Shown here piece after piece: positions 1-12,118 of a DNA stretch of 64,000 bases. Position numbers and translations under genes: made by a program. The stretch covers positions 34,054,675 through 34,118,674 of the forward strand of contig OZ026602.1 of NCBI GenBank assembly GCA_964020085.1, written 5' to 3'. The DNA is from Micromussa lordhowensis. Its lineage: Eukaryota > Cnidaria > Anthozoa > Scleractinia > Lobophylliidae. The first letter of the stretch is position 1. Each line of letters opens with the position of its first letter. Below the pieces are notes generated by a model that made no database searches, was not told the origin of the DNA, and saw only the letters and a program-made list of their open reading frames with translations.

Positions 1-176
1 ATGTTGTCCGCCACATTTCAGTGCAATGGAATAAATTATCTTAACGCGGGAAATAAATTACCCACTTCGCTTTGTAACCAGGCTTATGGCTCGAAACGGC
101 TGTACTGGGTACCAGGATTTGAAGTTGTAGGATTCGGATTTTTGTGTGCGCAGTGACAGACGCGATTTTGTGCTAT

Positions 177-600
177 AGGATTTGGTGTTACTTAAATTGG
201 TGTCACAGAATGGAATTTGACCCTACCTAATTTAGTGTTACCGAATAGAATTTGACATTACCGAATTTAGTGTTACAGAAAAGAATTTGATGTTACCGAA
301 TTTCGTGTGTGACAGGATAGAATTTGCCATTACAGAATCTAGTGTTGCAGAATAGAATTTGATGTTACCGAATTTAGTGTGACAGAACAGAATTTGCCGT
401 TACCAAATTAACTGTTACAGAATCGAATTTGATGTTACCGGATTCAGTGTCACAGGGTAAAATATGATATAGCAGAATTTGGTGTGACGGGATAGAATTT
501 TATGTTACCCAACTTAGTTTAACAGAATGGAATATGATTTTGCCGAATTGAATGTCACAGAATAGAATTTGGTGTCGCTAGGTTAAATTTAGTGCATATA
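177..600. repeat. Diverged minisatellite, about 36 bp period
   Basis: Alternating half-units of the kind GAATTTGATGTTACC and GAATTTAGTGTGACAG recur about a dozen times with point changes and small indels. No coding frame runs through it. It lies just upstream of the truncated LINE. Positions 1-176 show nothing I recognise. Confidence 0.75.
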
Positions 601-661
601 CAGAGAAATTAATAGTCCACAATTTAGTTGGACAGACAAAAATTACACCAGTTAATTTTGG

Positions 662-1059
662 CGGGGATCACACGTAATAAAAAAGTTGGTCACCTGCGGT
701 CTTTTTCTTGATTCTTCAAAGGCATTTGACACAATTAACCATGATATTCTGTTATCGAAACTTTATAGCTATGGTGTACATGGTAATCCTCTCAGATGGT
801 TTGAAAGTTACTTGCAAAATCGAAATCAGGTTGTCAAAATTGGTGACACTATATCTAGTAGTCAGACCATTATTTGTGGTATACCTCAAGGGTCAACTTT
901 GGGACCATTGTTATTTTTGCTTTATATCAATGACTTACCAAACTGTTCAAGCAAACTATCCTTTCGAATCTTTGCTGATGACACTAATATGTTTTATACA
1001 AGTAATAACCTGCGTAACCTAGAGTCTGTCATGAATGAAGAATTTAAGTTAGTAGTTAA
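662..1059 (+). pseudogene. Non-LTR retrotransposon reverse transcriptase, 5' part
   Basis: The translation contains classic LINE RT blocks: [14 protein letters not shown], then [19 protein letters not shown], then the catalytic box FADDTN. The finger and endonuclease regions are missing, so the copy is 5' truncated at about 662. The frame runs cleanly to the TTAA at 1056-1059, where the Kolobok element begins. The RT continues in the same frame after the TTAA at 7891. The style of the RT suggests the Jockey/CR1 assemblage; the exact clade is not determined. It is not functional because it lacks its N-terminal half. Confidence 0.9.
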
Positions 1060-1148
1060 ACACTAAGGCGCGCTATATAAGGAGGCTTCCCTGGGAAGCA
1101 CAGAGCTCATTTGCCAATCAACTCTGACGAGTGCGGGTCAAATTCAAT

Positions 1149-2236
1149 ATGGCGGGCGATTCGAATTCAAGAAAGGTAAGAGCTGCTGGTTTACTTTCGA
1201 TTTTCTTTGCAAAGAATTCTTCCATACACAATTCTTTTATATATTCATCACTTGTAGATAACCATCATGCTCGATGAAGCATGTATTGAAGAACTGCGAG
1301 GCTGGTTGACTGTCAACAGTGGCGAGATCCTCAAGGTGGAAAAACCACGTAAAAAATATCAAGCTATACAAGGTAGAACTGCCATGATCCCGTTTCAATT
1401 TTCTCGCCGAATGCGGTAATGGTTAAGCTTTGGGCTTTTGTTTTCTTTCCTTGCTTTGTTTAGCCCGGCATGGCAATATCACCTCGTCCTTTGCTATTCA
1501 GACGCACCAGTGCGTAAATTATAAATATTCCTATAACAGCACTTTTTTTATGTTCACCTACCCGTAACCTGCAAGAAATGCAACGATTATTATACTTCGC
1601 TAACACTGTTCCTCTTTCGTCTTTATGCTTACTCTTTATTCATCGAAATAGTCCTTCCTTTCATTAATAGTATTGCTCCCCAGTAATATTCCCGCGCCAT
1701 TTTCAACGGCTTTGATATGAACCGTCACCTTATCTCAAGAAACCGCTTGCAGATGTAATCACTTCGATTAATTTGTGATCCACGTTATCTTCTCTTCTTT
1801 CCACGTAGTTCAGCAGGAGCACGAAGAAGACGAGCCACCGAGTAATTTTGACGACCTTCATCGCGAAATTATTTCTGCTGAAACAAGACCCGAAGGTCAT
1901 TCTCATACAGGCGACAAGAATCAACAACTTCCTTGCTCATTCTGCCGCAATACGCCGTGTATTTTGCAAAGCCAAAATCTCCCTAGCCGACTCTATGCTC
2001 ATGGACAACCCAAGTTGACAAACCACTCTAAACGAAAGGGCGACTACAAAACTTATTATACCATTCTGAAGAGGAAGGGGTTATGGCGTGACCCCGTTTA
2101 TTTACAAAGAAAGGAGGCCCTAGGCTGCTATATAGAGGATTTACGTGAAGTCATGCCTGTCTGTGTTGTTGAGGACGTAAGGAAGCGATGGCCAAATCCT
2201 GAGGGTGTGCCATACTGTGGTCATCGTCGGTCATAA
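1149..2236 (+). CDS. P2X7-like-domain accessory protein of the Kolobok element, 3 exons
   Basis: Proposed exons are 1149-1175, 1258-1372 and 1809-2236, all with GT/AG borders and agreeing phases, giving about 189 residues. The start ATG (ATGGCGGGCGATTCG) lies about 90 bp inside the left terminus. The C-terminal third has a Cys-rich segment (PCSFCRNTPCILQ) and ends in PVCVVEDVRKRWPNP...YCGHRRS. This resembles the cytoplasmic zinc-binding tail of P2X7 receptors, a domain often seen in cnidarian and transposon-linked proteins. There is no membrane segment, so it is not a receptor. A DNA- or zinc-binding helper of transposition is inference. The family call rests on recognising the C-terminal pattern only. 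Confidence 0.7.
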
Positions 2237-3374
2237 AATGAGAATATTGTAGATCTCTTCTTTGCTTATAATAACATCAACCCTCTTGACGGTAGAAGTA
2301 GGGGTTTGTATGTTGGGGAAGGGGTGAGAAAAAAAGCAAACTAGCTACACGGCCAGTAATATGTAAATTTTTTAATTCCCATTGAAAGCAATTACAAGTT
2401 AAAAAACAAAAAGGAACACCTGCTTTCTGCTATAGACTGTTTACTTGTTGTAAAGATTGTCGATGGCTGTAGATAAAAGAGAAAAAATATATCAGCAATT
2501 GTGTTACAAGTTCAGCTAGTTATGACAGGGTCAAGTACTAATCCTGTAAATACCATTATGCATACAACCACATAATGCAATGTTGCCCAACTTTCTACCA
2601 AACCAAATTAAGTGTCCAAAGTTATATTATGATCTCGAGGAATATAGCTTGGAACAGCTGTCGTTTCCAGGGAAAGGGAAAGCCCAGCCCTCACCTGCAC
2701 AATATATACATGTTTATACATCCTTTGGGAGTTAATCCAAGAAATTAGTGTCTCTAAATGAGAATGATATTTAAGATCACTTAGCTTGCAAAGTTTCAGT
2801 CATATTTCCAATTCGGACAAGTGTCCAAGGCCAAATTTTCTATTCCTTTCAAAACCTTTCCTGTGCTAAGGCTAAAACAACACAAACTGTTAGCAGATCT
2901 GGCACATATATTTCCATGTTATTTTACACGAGAAGGCTGTGTATAATGTGAGCAGTAATAATGTTAAACCCCTTTGGGAAGTACATTCTGGATCATTCAC
3001 TTTTAATATTGTGTGGCTCCTAAAGGAGCCGTTTGTATTGTATGGTGGAAACAAAGAGCAGCAATTGCCATGGTAACTGAAATAAAAAAAAAAACAAGGA
3101 CACTCCATTAGCAATGTACATTCAGTGAAATATTTTGAATGGCTATAGTATATTACCACCATTTCTAGTGTTTATTGTCTATACTTGTATCTTTATAGTT
3201 TTCATTACTGTTAGTATTATTATCAATATTGATAAAATATCTATCAACAACATAATTCCATTCTATCAAATAAACTTGGTAACATGATATCAGTTAGGGT
3301 GTGATGGTAAGCCTCTTATATGTTTCATTCCTAGACCAAAAATGCATAACAGTTTAGTTAAACATCAAACCTGA
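2237..3374. other. Interval between the two convergent Kolobok genes
   Basis: AT-rich, no convincing exon on either strand. It probably holds the 3' untranslated regions of the plus-strand accessory gene and the minus-strand transposase gene, which converge here. Confidence 0.5.
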
Positions 3375-6300
3375 TCACAATGCCAGAGGAGCTGCTGAAA
3401 TTTTATTATTTTGAAACAGTGCTCTCCATATGGCCTGACGAAATTCGAATGTTTTGGGTCTTAGCACTCTAGTGGGTGCCATTCTCCCAGGATGCCGCGA
3501 GTGCTGATAGTACTGGACAGAGTGCACTTCTCGACCAACATTCTCATTCTGAAATTGCAGATAACATAAAGTTGTTCCATTCCCAAGCAGACCGTAATGT
3601 GTTGTACTGTCACATAATGTTATAATTGAAAAACAGGAAAAAAGGTAGACAATAAATAGTGTCAAGGTGCTAGGCTAACTGTAACAAAAACCTATGTGGC
3701 ACCAAAAAGGAATGCATAGGAAGCCAACATACCCAGTCTAATACAGCAAAATGCACCCTCATCTCATATGTTTCATCTTCAAAGTGAATCCTTTTTGCAG
3801 CATAGATGAGTATGACCACATGGAAGGACTCAATGTAAAAGGTGTCACGACACTAGGAAATTTTAATAAAAGCAATGACATGTAGGTAGCAAATTGGTCA
3901 GTTCCTGTCATCACTGTGATGCCTGCACAGTCACGAGAGGAATGAAAGCCATGCCATGTATAATCTAAGGTAAATAGTATTGTATTACTGCATACATACC
4001 AGGAGATAATCTCTAGGATTTTTGTAGATGGTGGTCTTGGTTATGGCAGTTGTGTAGGCCAGCACTGCTCTAGGGTCGGTTATTGTCTTCTTTGAGCAGA
4101 CATATCCATCCTGTTTGCACCTGGAATCTTGGTGACAAAGAGCATGTTTTCCCTAGGGTGGAAACATGTATCATTTATTAATAATAATAAAAATAATAAC
4201 AATAACAATACTAATACTAATACTAATACCGATACCGATACCGATACCGATACCGATACCGATACCGATACCGATACCGATACCGATACCGATACCGATA
4301 CCGATACCGATACCGATACCGATACCGATACCGATACCGATACCGATACCGATACCGATACCGATACCGATACCGATACCGATACCGATACCGATACCGA
4401 TTCCGATACCGATACCGATACCGATACCGATACCGATACCGATACCGATACCGATACCGATACCGATACCAATACATGGTCTTTTGGGCTAATACCACTC
4501 ACCCACAAAGGGGGAGACACTACAATTTGGGAAAGGAAAAGTATATGAATTTTAGTCTTTTTTTAATTACTGAACTAGATACAGATCAATTACTAATCCC
4601 CAGTTTCCAGATAGGCGTACCCTGGTCTCCCAACAATAGAGCTGTAAACAGGACAGGAGATATATAAAAATTGGTATAAAACTAATAGTGTTACATGGGG
4701 GAATCAAATCTAAGGTGTAGAAAAATGTATGAACATTATTTACCTGATAATGATCCACAATGTTCAGCAAGTACTGTTGAAAGCCTTCCTCAGTGCCATC
4801 ATTGTTGCGCATGGCCCAGTAGAAATGAGTTTTGGTGGCTTTTGCTGTAAGCAAAGCAAAGGTATTTTTATTTTTTGCATGACACTTTTGAGAAAAAATG
4901 TTCTCTTTCCATTAGAAACTCTCCTGGTCCCTACATGTAAATTTTAAACATGGGTTTTAGATACCTTTGTCAGAGAGTTCTGTAAACCATTTTACACCTT
5001 CATCACGCCGTGTACCACTGCAAATTTTTTTCATTTCCTTTGCCACCCCTTTTGTACCTATCATGGAATGCAGACAGTACACAAGGACTTTCATGACATG
5101 TTCATGGATTCTTAATTAAATATGTTAAATAAGTACTACAAGTCTTGCAATGTCAATGACAAAGTGCCCCTAATGAACCTACCATGCCATGTGTCAAAAG
5201 AGTTCCTTATGCCCCTTCCCTGAAACCAGTTTTTCAGAGCAACGACACAGTCATGGGCCACCTCTGTAACATTGTGACCTTTAAAAGGAAACAGAAATAA
5301 ATGAAAACAATAATCAAGGAATGGATATTCAAATATCATTTAAACCGTAATAACCTTGATTTTCTGTTAGGTTGATCATCAGCTCCTTGGTCATTGGAAC
5401 TTCTCTGCTTGGGGCACTTCTCTCATTAGTTCTGCTCCAGTTGCACACACCAATGATTTTCTTGTTACTGTAGACGGAGGAACAGTGCATAATTAAGTGT
5501 TAATACACTACTAATTACTGCTATAATTATCAAAACAGCACTTGCTTTACTGTGTCTAGAGGTTTTTTCCCAAGGAAATGTGCAGCATAAATGAATAAAA
5601 TTCTACCAAATTGGAACCTGAAACAACATATGGGCCTAATAGACTATAAGATATTTAACTTTAGTATATGCCACACAAGTAAATAGTGCTTCTCGTGCGC
5701 ACTGGTTGGCTAGCTCGGAAGTGATTAGCCAGGTACTATTCACCTCCGAGCAGGTTGGGCTGCTAGTTATTCAGCTTGTGTGGTATATACTAAAACAATT
5801 ATTCAGTGGATATTTACCTCGCGCTTCGCGGCTCGGCGACTATCCAGAACTATTCACCTCCACTTCAGTGAATAATTGTTAATTATTATAAGCCATCATG
5901 AATAAGAAAAATTCAACATCATACCTCATTGAAATGGCTGAGACAGTGGAATGCATAGCTGCCCTACTGGAGTCATGTCTGGCATCAGTAATGATGCACT
6001 GCAAAAAAGTTTGAATAAAATTAAGAACCATAATACTCTCTATTGTACTGTCACACTGTGGATGCTAACTTACATCACCATTTCGTATGTAGTTATAGGT
6101 CCCTTGCACTTCCTGTCTGGCATCTGCCATGGATTTCTGGGCAAGATCCCTCACTATTTGTAAATATCCAAAACATTGATCCTTGTATACTATAAAAAGT
6201 GAGAGAGGAAAATGACATACTTAGCATTTTTACGCTGTACAACTGGACATTGAATATCACTTCCAGAGAGAACTGTTGGCCCCAAGACCACAATGCAGTG

Positions 6301-7459
6301 GCCTGACCATCAGATCTCAAACCCAGATCACTTGTTCAGGAGTCCAGAGCAATAACCATTAAGACAATGAAATGAAACAAAAGTACCCACTTGTGTCTAT
6401 TGTCTTGTCCATAACAGAGCCAATGCCAGCAGCCTCACTAAAGCTATGGTACTGGGTTTCTGTCAAACCAGTGGAGGTAAATGCATGCACCATCCTACAA
6501 AAAAGAAATTGGCCATATTGAGTAGGCCACTCCATAATAGAATAGTGTGACAGCAGTTAAACAAATTGAAGGGTTTCACCTTTTTGAACTAACAATTACA
6601 GGATAACTGATTGTTAATCACAGTGTATGAATGTTTTACTATTAATTTCATTACCAATTTATATCAGTGGTAAACAAACTTATTGCTTCTGCTGAAATTG
6701 TAACCTCCAAAAATACAGGAAGGTAAATTAAACTTTCTTCACTTACCTCACATTTGCAACATACTTGGCAGGATGACCAAGTAACCCTGAACTTAACCAA
6801 ACCACGGAATCGTCGCAAACACAAGGCAGCTCCAAACGGCAGACATGGCCTTGCTTGGACAAGGACAGTCCAGACAACTGGTGTTCCTCACCACAAAATT
6901 CACACTGCGGATTCCTTGTGAGGTACTTTACCAGTGACTTTAAGGATTCACCAGTGCAAACGAAGAAAGGGTCGTCTACAGTAGCATCAACGTACACCTG
7001 TCTCTTTTGCGCTCGCCGATCAGGCCTCCGATGTTGTTGTTCCAAAGAGCTCTTTGGTTGTGGCTGCACTTCGCGAGGCATTGAGCTAATAGACGATGCT
7101 AAAGATGGTCCTATATTAACAGCTGAAGGCATCATCAGTTCGAAGCAGTTTAAAAGTCGCTCCAAGAGATCCGCATTTTGCGTGGACGAGGTTTTACGAT
7201 CGATCCCGAGAACCGACTTCGCATGCTCCAGCCGAGAGCGCAAACTTTGTAAGCGGGCTTCATCGTCTCGCTTTACTTCAACTGTCAGGCTAAAATGGGG
7301 GTTTCTCTTCTCTGGATCCCGGTTGGCGTTTGTTCGTTTGTTTCTTTCCATTTTCGTTTTCTTTTCGGGAGGACCAACCGTGAGCATTTTTATTGCCAGC
7401 AAAAAGCGAATTGAAAATTGCAACCAAACCGTCATAAAAACTCGACTCTCAGCCGCCAA
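3375..7459 (-). CDS. Kolobok-type transposase, 11 exons, open frame intact
   Basis: Exons (minus strand, 5' to 3'): 7459-6747, 6494-6391, 6153-6074, 5998-5925, 5467-5355, 5278-5183, 5057-4965, 4844-4744, 4152-4000, 3852-3733, 3548-3375. Each has GT/AG borders; lengths sum to 1821 nt, exactly 607 codons with the stop, so about 606 residues. The N-terminal 240 residues are basic with a Cys/His cluster (CEFCGEEH...CRLELPCVC). Downstream blocks include MVHAFTSTGLTETQYHSF, IITDARHDSSRAAMHS, FDTWHG...GVAKEM and DHYQGKHALCHQDSRC, which I recognise from Kolobok-like transposases; acidic residues in the middle blocks are candidates for the DDE triad. Start is uncertain: the Met at 7459 or an internal Met near 7387. 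One intron contains a long hexanucleotide array and another a nested hairpin. Confidence 0.87.
4224..4476. repeat. (GATACC)n hexanucleotide array, about 40 copies
   Basis: Almost perfect tandem GATACC, with one GATTCC variant near 4400, flanked by TAATAC-type and AATAAC-type degenerate units. It lies in a transposase intron. It produces long spurious frames on both strands (IPIPIP, DTDTDT, VSVSVS, RYRYRY) that should not be annotated as genes. Confidence 0.97.
5661..5880. mobile_element. Two adjacent hairpin MITE-like palindromes in a transposase intron
   Basis: The first, 5661-5795, has arms TTTAGTATATGCCACACAAG and its complement CTTGTGTGGTATATACTAAA. The second, 5797-5880, has arms beginning AACAATTATTCA and a GC-rich loop (CGCGCTTCGCGG). 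Both lie between transposase exons 4 and 5, inside a Kolobok intron, so they probably inserted without disturbing the coding sequence. Confidence 0.7.
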
Positions 7460-7894
7460 TATTTGTTGTTCAGCCAGCCACTTCGCGCCGATCAGTATTC
7501 GAAATTGCGCATAACTTTTGTGTGAAACTGCTAGGTACTAAACGAAGAATTGTAGGCTCAAAAAAGACAAAAAACACCCCTCCAGCCACCAGTAGGGAGC
7601 GAGCTTGAGTCCAAAATGGCGCGCGGTTTGAATTCTGACCAATTCTCCTGCTGGAGGCTGCGCTTTTTGGGTACGTATGGTTTCTACTTTACTATTTTTA
7701 ATGGTTTTCATTTCGAAATCCTTGAGTTAATGTTTTCCGCGGCTATTTGGTGCAGAACTTAAGCTGTAAATATCGGAACAGGTCGAGCAGAAAGTATACC
7801 GTTCTAGTCATAGAGTCCGCCATATTGATTTCCCTGTGAATTCGAAATTTGGGGGAGGAGCTTATGCCCTTATATAGCGCGCCTTCGTGTTTAA

Positions 7895-8750
7895 GTACTG
7901 TGCTACAAACAAATTATCTATAAACCTTTCAAAGACAAATTATATCCTAGTCTCATCCTCAAGGTTAAGTGGAAGTATAAATGTAAATAACATCAAAATC
8001 CAAAGCCAAATAAAATACCTGGGTGTCTATATTGATCAACACTTACACTGGGGACCTCAGATTAAGCATATTAACAATAAATTAGCAAAAGGTCAAAGGA
8101 ATTATTACCAAATTGAGACACTATGTAAATCTGCATACTCTGAAACAATTGTATTACTCTTTCATCTATCCCTATTTGACCTATGCTATTACTAGTTGGG
8201 GAAGTACTTGCACAACTAGGCTAAATAAAATCAGAACTAAGCAAAATAAATGCATTCGTGCACACAGTAGAGAGAATGACACGCCTTACACGCCATTACA
8301 CTAGATTTGTCTCTAACCTTATACATAATAATTATGGAGCCTCTACTTTTACTTTCATTGCATCAAAAATTTGGGAGACTATTCCACTGCATCTAAAAAA
8401 AACTATATTATTACCCCTTTTCAAAACAATACAAGCTGTATCTGCTAAATTTGCAATCTGTTTCCTAGAATTCATTGATTTTAGTTTACTGTAGTTTCTT
8501 TGTTCTCTTGTTTCATTTGATTCATGTATCCACCTATACTTGTTTACTTTAGCACTTTTACTCTGGGTAAAATTAGTTTAATGTGGCAGTGACCAACTCG
8601 GAAGCATCTGCTACTTTGGTCACTGCTTACATCTTAATTCCGTTAATTTCTTATCTTTATTTTGATTTTGTTTTTATAACATACTTCTACTAATGCAATG
8701 TAAATTCTATGTAAACAGTGCAAAAAATGAAGATAAAAAAAATATTGTAG
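7895..8750 (+). pseudogene. Non-LTR retrotransposon, RT thumb and 3' end
   Basis: This continues the reverse transcriptase interrupted at 1059: the frame reads KYCATNKLSINLSKTNYIL, then YLGVYIDQHLHW, typical of the post-catalytic RT region. Frameshifts break the frame near 8155 and 8280; the blocks YPYLTYAITSWGS and FTFIASKIWETIPLHL remain recognisable. The element ends near 8750 in an A-rich tail (AAAAAATGAAGATAAAAAAA). The whole copy is dead through 5' truncation and frameshifts, independently of the Kolobok insertion. Confidence 0.85.
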
Positions 8751-9451
8751 ACAAATACACAAATCTCACAACTGCAGAGTACAGTTTTCAAATTTAGCGA
8801 TGATGCTCTATTGTCGTGCAGTTTTTTCTTGCATTTTCAACCATTTGAGTTGCAGACCACAGCTCCAACTCGCGATCTGATATTTAGACCAATCTGTACT
8901 CGTTCAAGTGAGAAAACGTTGCAAGAGGCTGTTAGAAAATGCAGACAATCGTGGATGAAGGAGCAGCCCTTTAAAGGTCCTTAAATATAATCCATGGATC
9001 TGTTCTATTTAGAAGATGTCGACATATGTATTCATTTGTTCCCCGCTTAACGTCCATTAGACGTTTAGGTCGACCCCCTCTCCTCTTCTTAACATCCATT
9101 TAAACAAGCTTTTAATTCTCCAAAAACATGCCCTTCGTTTTGTTTATTTCTCTGATAGACGTGATCACGCAATTCGTTTACTGTTCATTTTGTAGCCTCA
9201 CTCACAGACGCTCTTAGGGCTCGTCACGCGTTCCTTCCCCACTTAAGGCCAGTGTAGTCTGAGGGAAACCTCTTACGTTTTGTACGCGCCCATGTGCGCG
9301 CCAATGATTTCTCAAACTCATTAATAATTCATCAAGCTAAAACAAAGAAAATCACAACCGTGAAGGAGGTTTTGATACCCGGTCTTAATTAGCATAGATT
9401 TTGACGATTTTACCTCTTGATTTTCTCCTTAGTTTTTGCTTCGATTGAGAA
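8751..9451. other. No recognisable gene
   Basis: I find no coding frame with family resemblance, no splice-supported exon and no clear repeat structure here. Confidence 0.4.
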
Positions 9452-9599
9452 GATATATCAAACACTCGAGACAGTGTTTCATCGGCTATCCAAACACCTC
9501 GAATTTCGTCAAAAATACTCCGCTGCGGGTCGTATTTTCAACTCTCTTCTCGGTGTTTGGATTTCCCGATGAAACACTGTCACTCGTGTTTGATATATT
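9452..9599. mobile_element. Hairpin MITE, about 148 bp
   Basis: Inverted arms start ATATATCAAACACTCGAGACA and end in CACTCGTGTTTGATATAT, pairing over about 55 bp, with CGATGAAACACTGTC complementing GACAGTGTTTCATCG. An inner inverted repeat, AAAATAC...GTATTTT, extends the fold. A short spurious frame crosses it. Confidence 0.75.
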
Positions 9600-9824
9600 A
9601 CTTGAAAATCGGAGGCGCAGCAGGGATGCACAATGCAATACTAAGGAATTACCTTAAAGACATATCATGCATACAGTAAGTTAAAGGCCCTTATGGTAAA
9701 AGAAAGATCTGTAAAGAGAATTAAAGATGCCTAAAGATCAATCCTATTACAGTTGGAACGTGGCCTACCATATCAGGCCCCCCATATCAGACCCCAACAT
9801 ACAATATGAGACCCCGACCTACCA

Positions 9825-11215
9825 TATCAAACCCCAACGTACCATATCACACCCCGATCATATCGGTCGGGTTTCACTGTTTTTATGTGTCGTATTTAAC
9901 TGTTTGAAGTGTCAACTGTTGTGCCAAGTAATACAGTAATTCGGTAGCATATTTCATTATGAAAAATGGCTATTACGAATTACAAACTAGAAGAGAAAGT
10001 CGCCATATTTGTTGCTACTTATTTGTTAGCCTAGAGACATCGCGTGTTTTGCACTTCGCCGACAGATGTTTTTCATTTACATTTGTAAAGCTTTGTTTAT
10101 TTAAGATAGCGTGAGCTTTGAAGCTTTGTTTTGTTATGTGATTAGACCGATCAGGCGAGATTTCCGCCGTTTCTAGCAATAAGTGAATGTTCGTGACTCT
10201 GACCATTAGTAGGGAATCAAAGTATAGCTCATCGGCAACTGTGTTTTCTGCCTTTGAGCACGAACTGGAAAATAACTAGTCTCAAGTGGGATAACGCCTT
10301 ACAGAATTTTGAGTACATCGACATTATATGCTAGAAAGCTTTCTTGTTGTTTCTGTTTTTGTCATATTTGATTTTTAAGTCGTTATATAGGCAACCCACA
10401 TGTGTACTTTTGCTTTCCGTTTTTGACTTGCCAGCGTGTGCAAGAGAAAACGTGCTGAAATAAACTAGTACGAAAACATTGGTAGATCCCGAGGACTTTA
10501 TTTTCCGTGTGTTTCTTCAAACCCAGTAGTACCCTAACCCGTTGTGCGAAACATCGCGTTTCTCCTTTCCGTATTCTAGTACTTTAAATGAAAAGTACTT
10601 TAAAAATATCGCTTTGAAACGTTTCAAGATAATTTTATCCCAGTCAGGCAACCAGCGTCATGAAATTTTTGTTGACCTCAAAATCCCGTTGCATGTTAGC
10701 AGAGTTTGATTCGTGTAGTCACGCAACGATCTCCCAATGTACCATATCGGACCCCGATCATATCGGTCGGGTTTGACTGTTTTTATTTCTCGTATTTAAC
10801 TGTTTGATGTGTCAACTGTTGTGCCAAGTTATACAGTAATTCTTCAGTAGTCTATTTCATTATGAAAAATGGCTATTACGAATACCAAACTAGAATAAAA
10901 AGTCTCCATATTTGTTGCGACTTCTTTGTTAGCCTATAGACTTAATAGCATCGCTTTTCTCCTTTCTGTATTCTGTTACTATTTCTAAGGAAATATATAA
11001 CTGAAAAAAAATTTAAAAGATATCGTTTTGACTCAAACGTTCTAAGAAAAATGGTATGTATTAATTTGTTCGCAGTCATGCAACCAGCGTCTTGAAATTT
11101 TCGTTGACCTCTAAATCCCTTGCTTATTAGCAGACTTTAATGACAGATTCATAAAAGCTCGTCTGAGAAATTATTATCAGTGTACTTCGTGTAGTCACGC
11201 AAAGATCACCCAACG
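9825..11215. repeat. Diverged direct repeat, unit about 900 bp, partial second copy
   Basis: The block at 9838-10025 (CGATCATATCGGTCGGGTTT..., TTGTGCCAAGT, GAAAAATGGCTATTACGAAT) recurs at 10738-10930. A later block at 10640-10735 (CAACCAGCGTC, GTTGACCTC, GTGTAGTCACGCAA) recurs at 11075-11215. The second copy is shorter and diverged. In front, at 9765-9840, are four or five short copies of CATATCA(G)ACCCC. No coding capacity is apparent. It could be a satellite remnant or a non-autonomous element. Confidence 0.75.
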
Positions 11216-11704
11216 CGGTGGACCGACTAGAGGTGTTTTACGCGTTCATTACTAAGAGCAATCTAATTTGATGTCGTAGCATTTCTTTTGTGCGATATTA
11301 TGATATTCTGAGGCCCGAATTTTTTTAGTTATATTCAACCGCACTGGTATTTTCAAACACCGGTTTAAGCATTGTCGTATAGGTGTAAATAAGTCTTCTA
11401 CTGGCAACCAGGAGAGTATAGGCTCCAAATAAACAGAAATAAATGACCAATTTATTCCACGTAAATACATGTCAATGATTAAACAAATTTTCACATATTC
11501 CATTTCCCTCATAGGGATAAAGCATTTGGTGATAATTCACTTATTTCTTGTAAATTTCAAGAACATTTAATGTACCCGTAGAAATAAGCACAGAAATAAG
11601 CTTAAAGGAGGACCTAAGCGGATCAACGAATTGCCAGTTCCTTAGTTAACCTCTTTTATTGAAAAAAAAAAAACAATCAGTATATATCAATTTCTTGAGT
11701 TTAG

Positions 11705-12118
11705 ACCTCATTTAGCGTGTTCCTCTCAGTCATTCGGTTGTTCAGCCTCATTCGCCAGTTCAGCTTCATTCGGTAGTTCCCAGTCACTTTCCAAGGGATC
11801 GCAATAATCGCCATACCTACTCGCACAATACTGTGTACAGTAACCTGGGTGTCCTGCGTCTCCGTCGTAGGAATAGAACGCCAAAGCAGCGCCTTTGCCC
11901 CACCCTCGGAAGCCCGGCATGTCTTTGTACCATCGGTCACATCCTAGACACTCTCGTATGGAATACATAACAAAATACTCCTTTCTGAAATCGCTGGAGG
12001 CCTCTTTCCAATTGTACACTTTTGATAGCCATTGGAAGTGGACTTTTTTTTTTTTTCGCTCTCCACAAGGCGTTCAAAAATGTCTTCCAGCACCAGATCT
12101 GGGAGGATGGTAAGGTCT
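11705..12118 (-). CDS. Possible exon, F-box-like start and Cys-rich tail (uncharacterised)
   Basis: On the minus strand an acceptor-like CTGCAG at about 12119 is followed by the frame LPDLVLEDIFERLVES, which resembles the start of an F-box. After a run of 13 A (12044-12056) the coding frame appears to shift into VYNWKEASSDFRKEYF, IRECLGCDRWYK and GHPGYCTQYCASRYGDYC. The frame break coincides with the homopolymer, so either a sequencing error or a true frameshift could explain it. I do not recognise the Cys-rich part. An exon of a host F-box-like gene is possible but weakly supported. Confidence 0.33.

Larger units (their letters stand above)
1060..7890. mobile_element. Kolobok-type DNA transposon, 6.8 kb, TTAA target duplication
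   Basis: Inverted termini ACAC(T)AAGGCGCGCTATATAAGG are found at 1060 and, reverse-complemented, ending at 7890, with one mismatch near the tip. Both sides are bordered by TTAA (1056-1059 and 7891-7894). Removing the insert plus one TTAA rejoins the interrupted LINE RT frame exactly, which proves the boundaries. TTAA duplication is known for Kolobok and piggyBac; the encoded transposase, the GGCG-type termini and the spliced gene structure favour Kolobok. It carries two genes on opposite strands. Because the transposase splices into one open frame, the copy looks young and possibly still active. Confidence 0.9.

Noticed and set aside
1775..1808. ATG at 1775 as the start of the P2X7-like protein
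   Set aside because: The bases before 1809 look like a polypyrimidine tract and acceptor (CCACGTAG), and two upstream exons join in phase, so the protein more likely starts at 1149.
1149..2236. Interpretation as a P2X7 ion-channel receptor
   Set aside because: No membrane segment or extracellular Cys pattern is present; only a C-terminal zinc-binding-like tail is shared.
4080..4548. Four long open frames (SVSVSV, DTDTDT, IPIPIP, RYRYRY) on both strands
   Set aside because: They are translations of the GATACC hexanucleotide array; a period divisible by three leaves every frame open. Not genes.
6855..7514. 219-residue plus-strand frame
   Set aside because: It is the antisense of Kolobok transposase exon 1, has no domain resemblance, and the minus strand shows clear transposase sequence with splice support.
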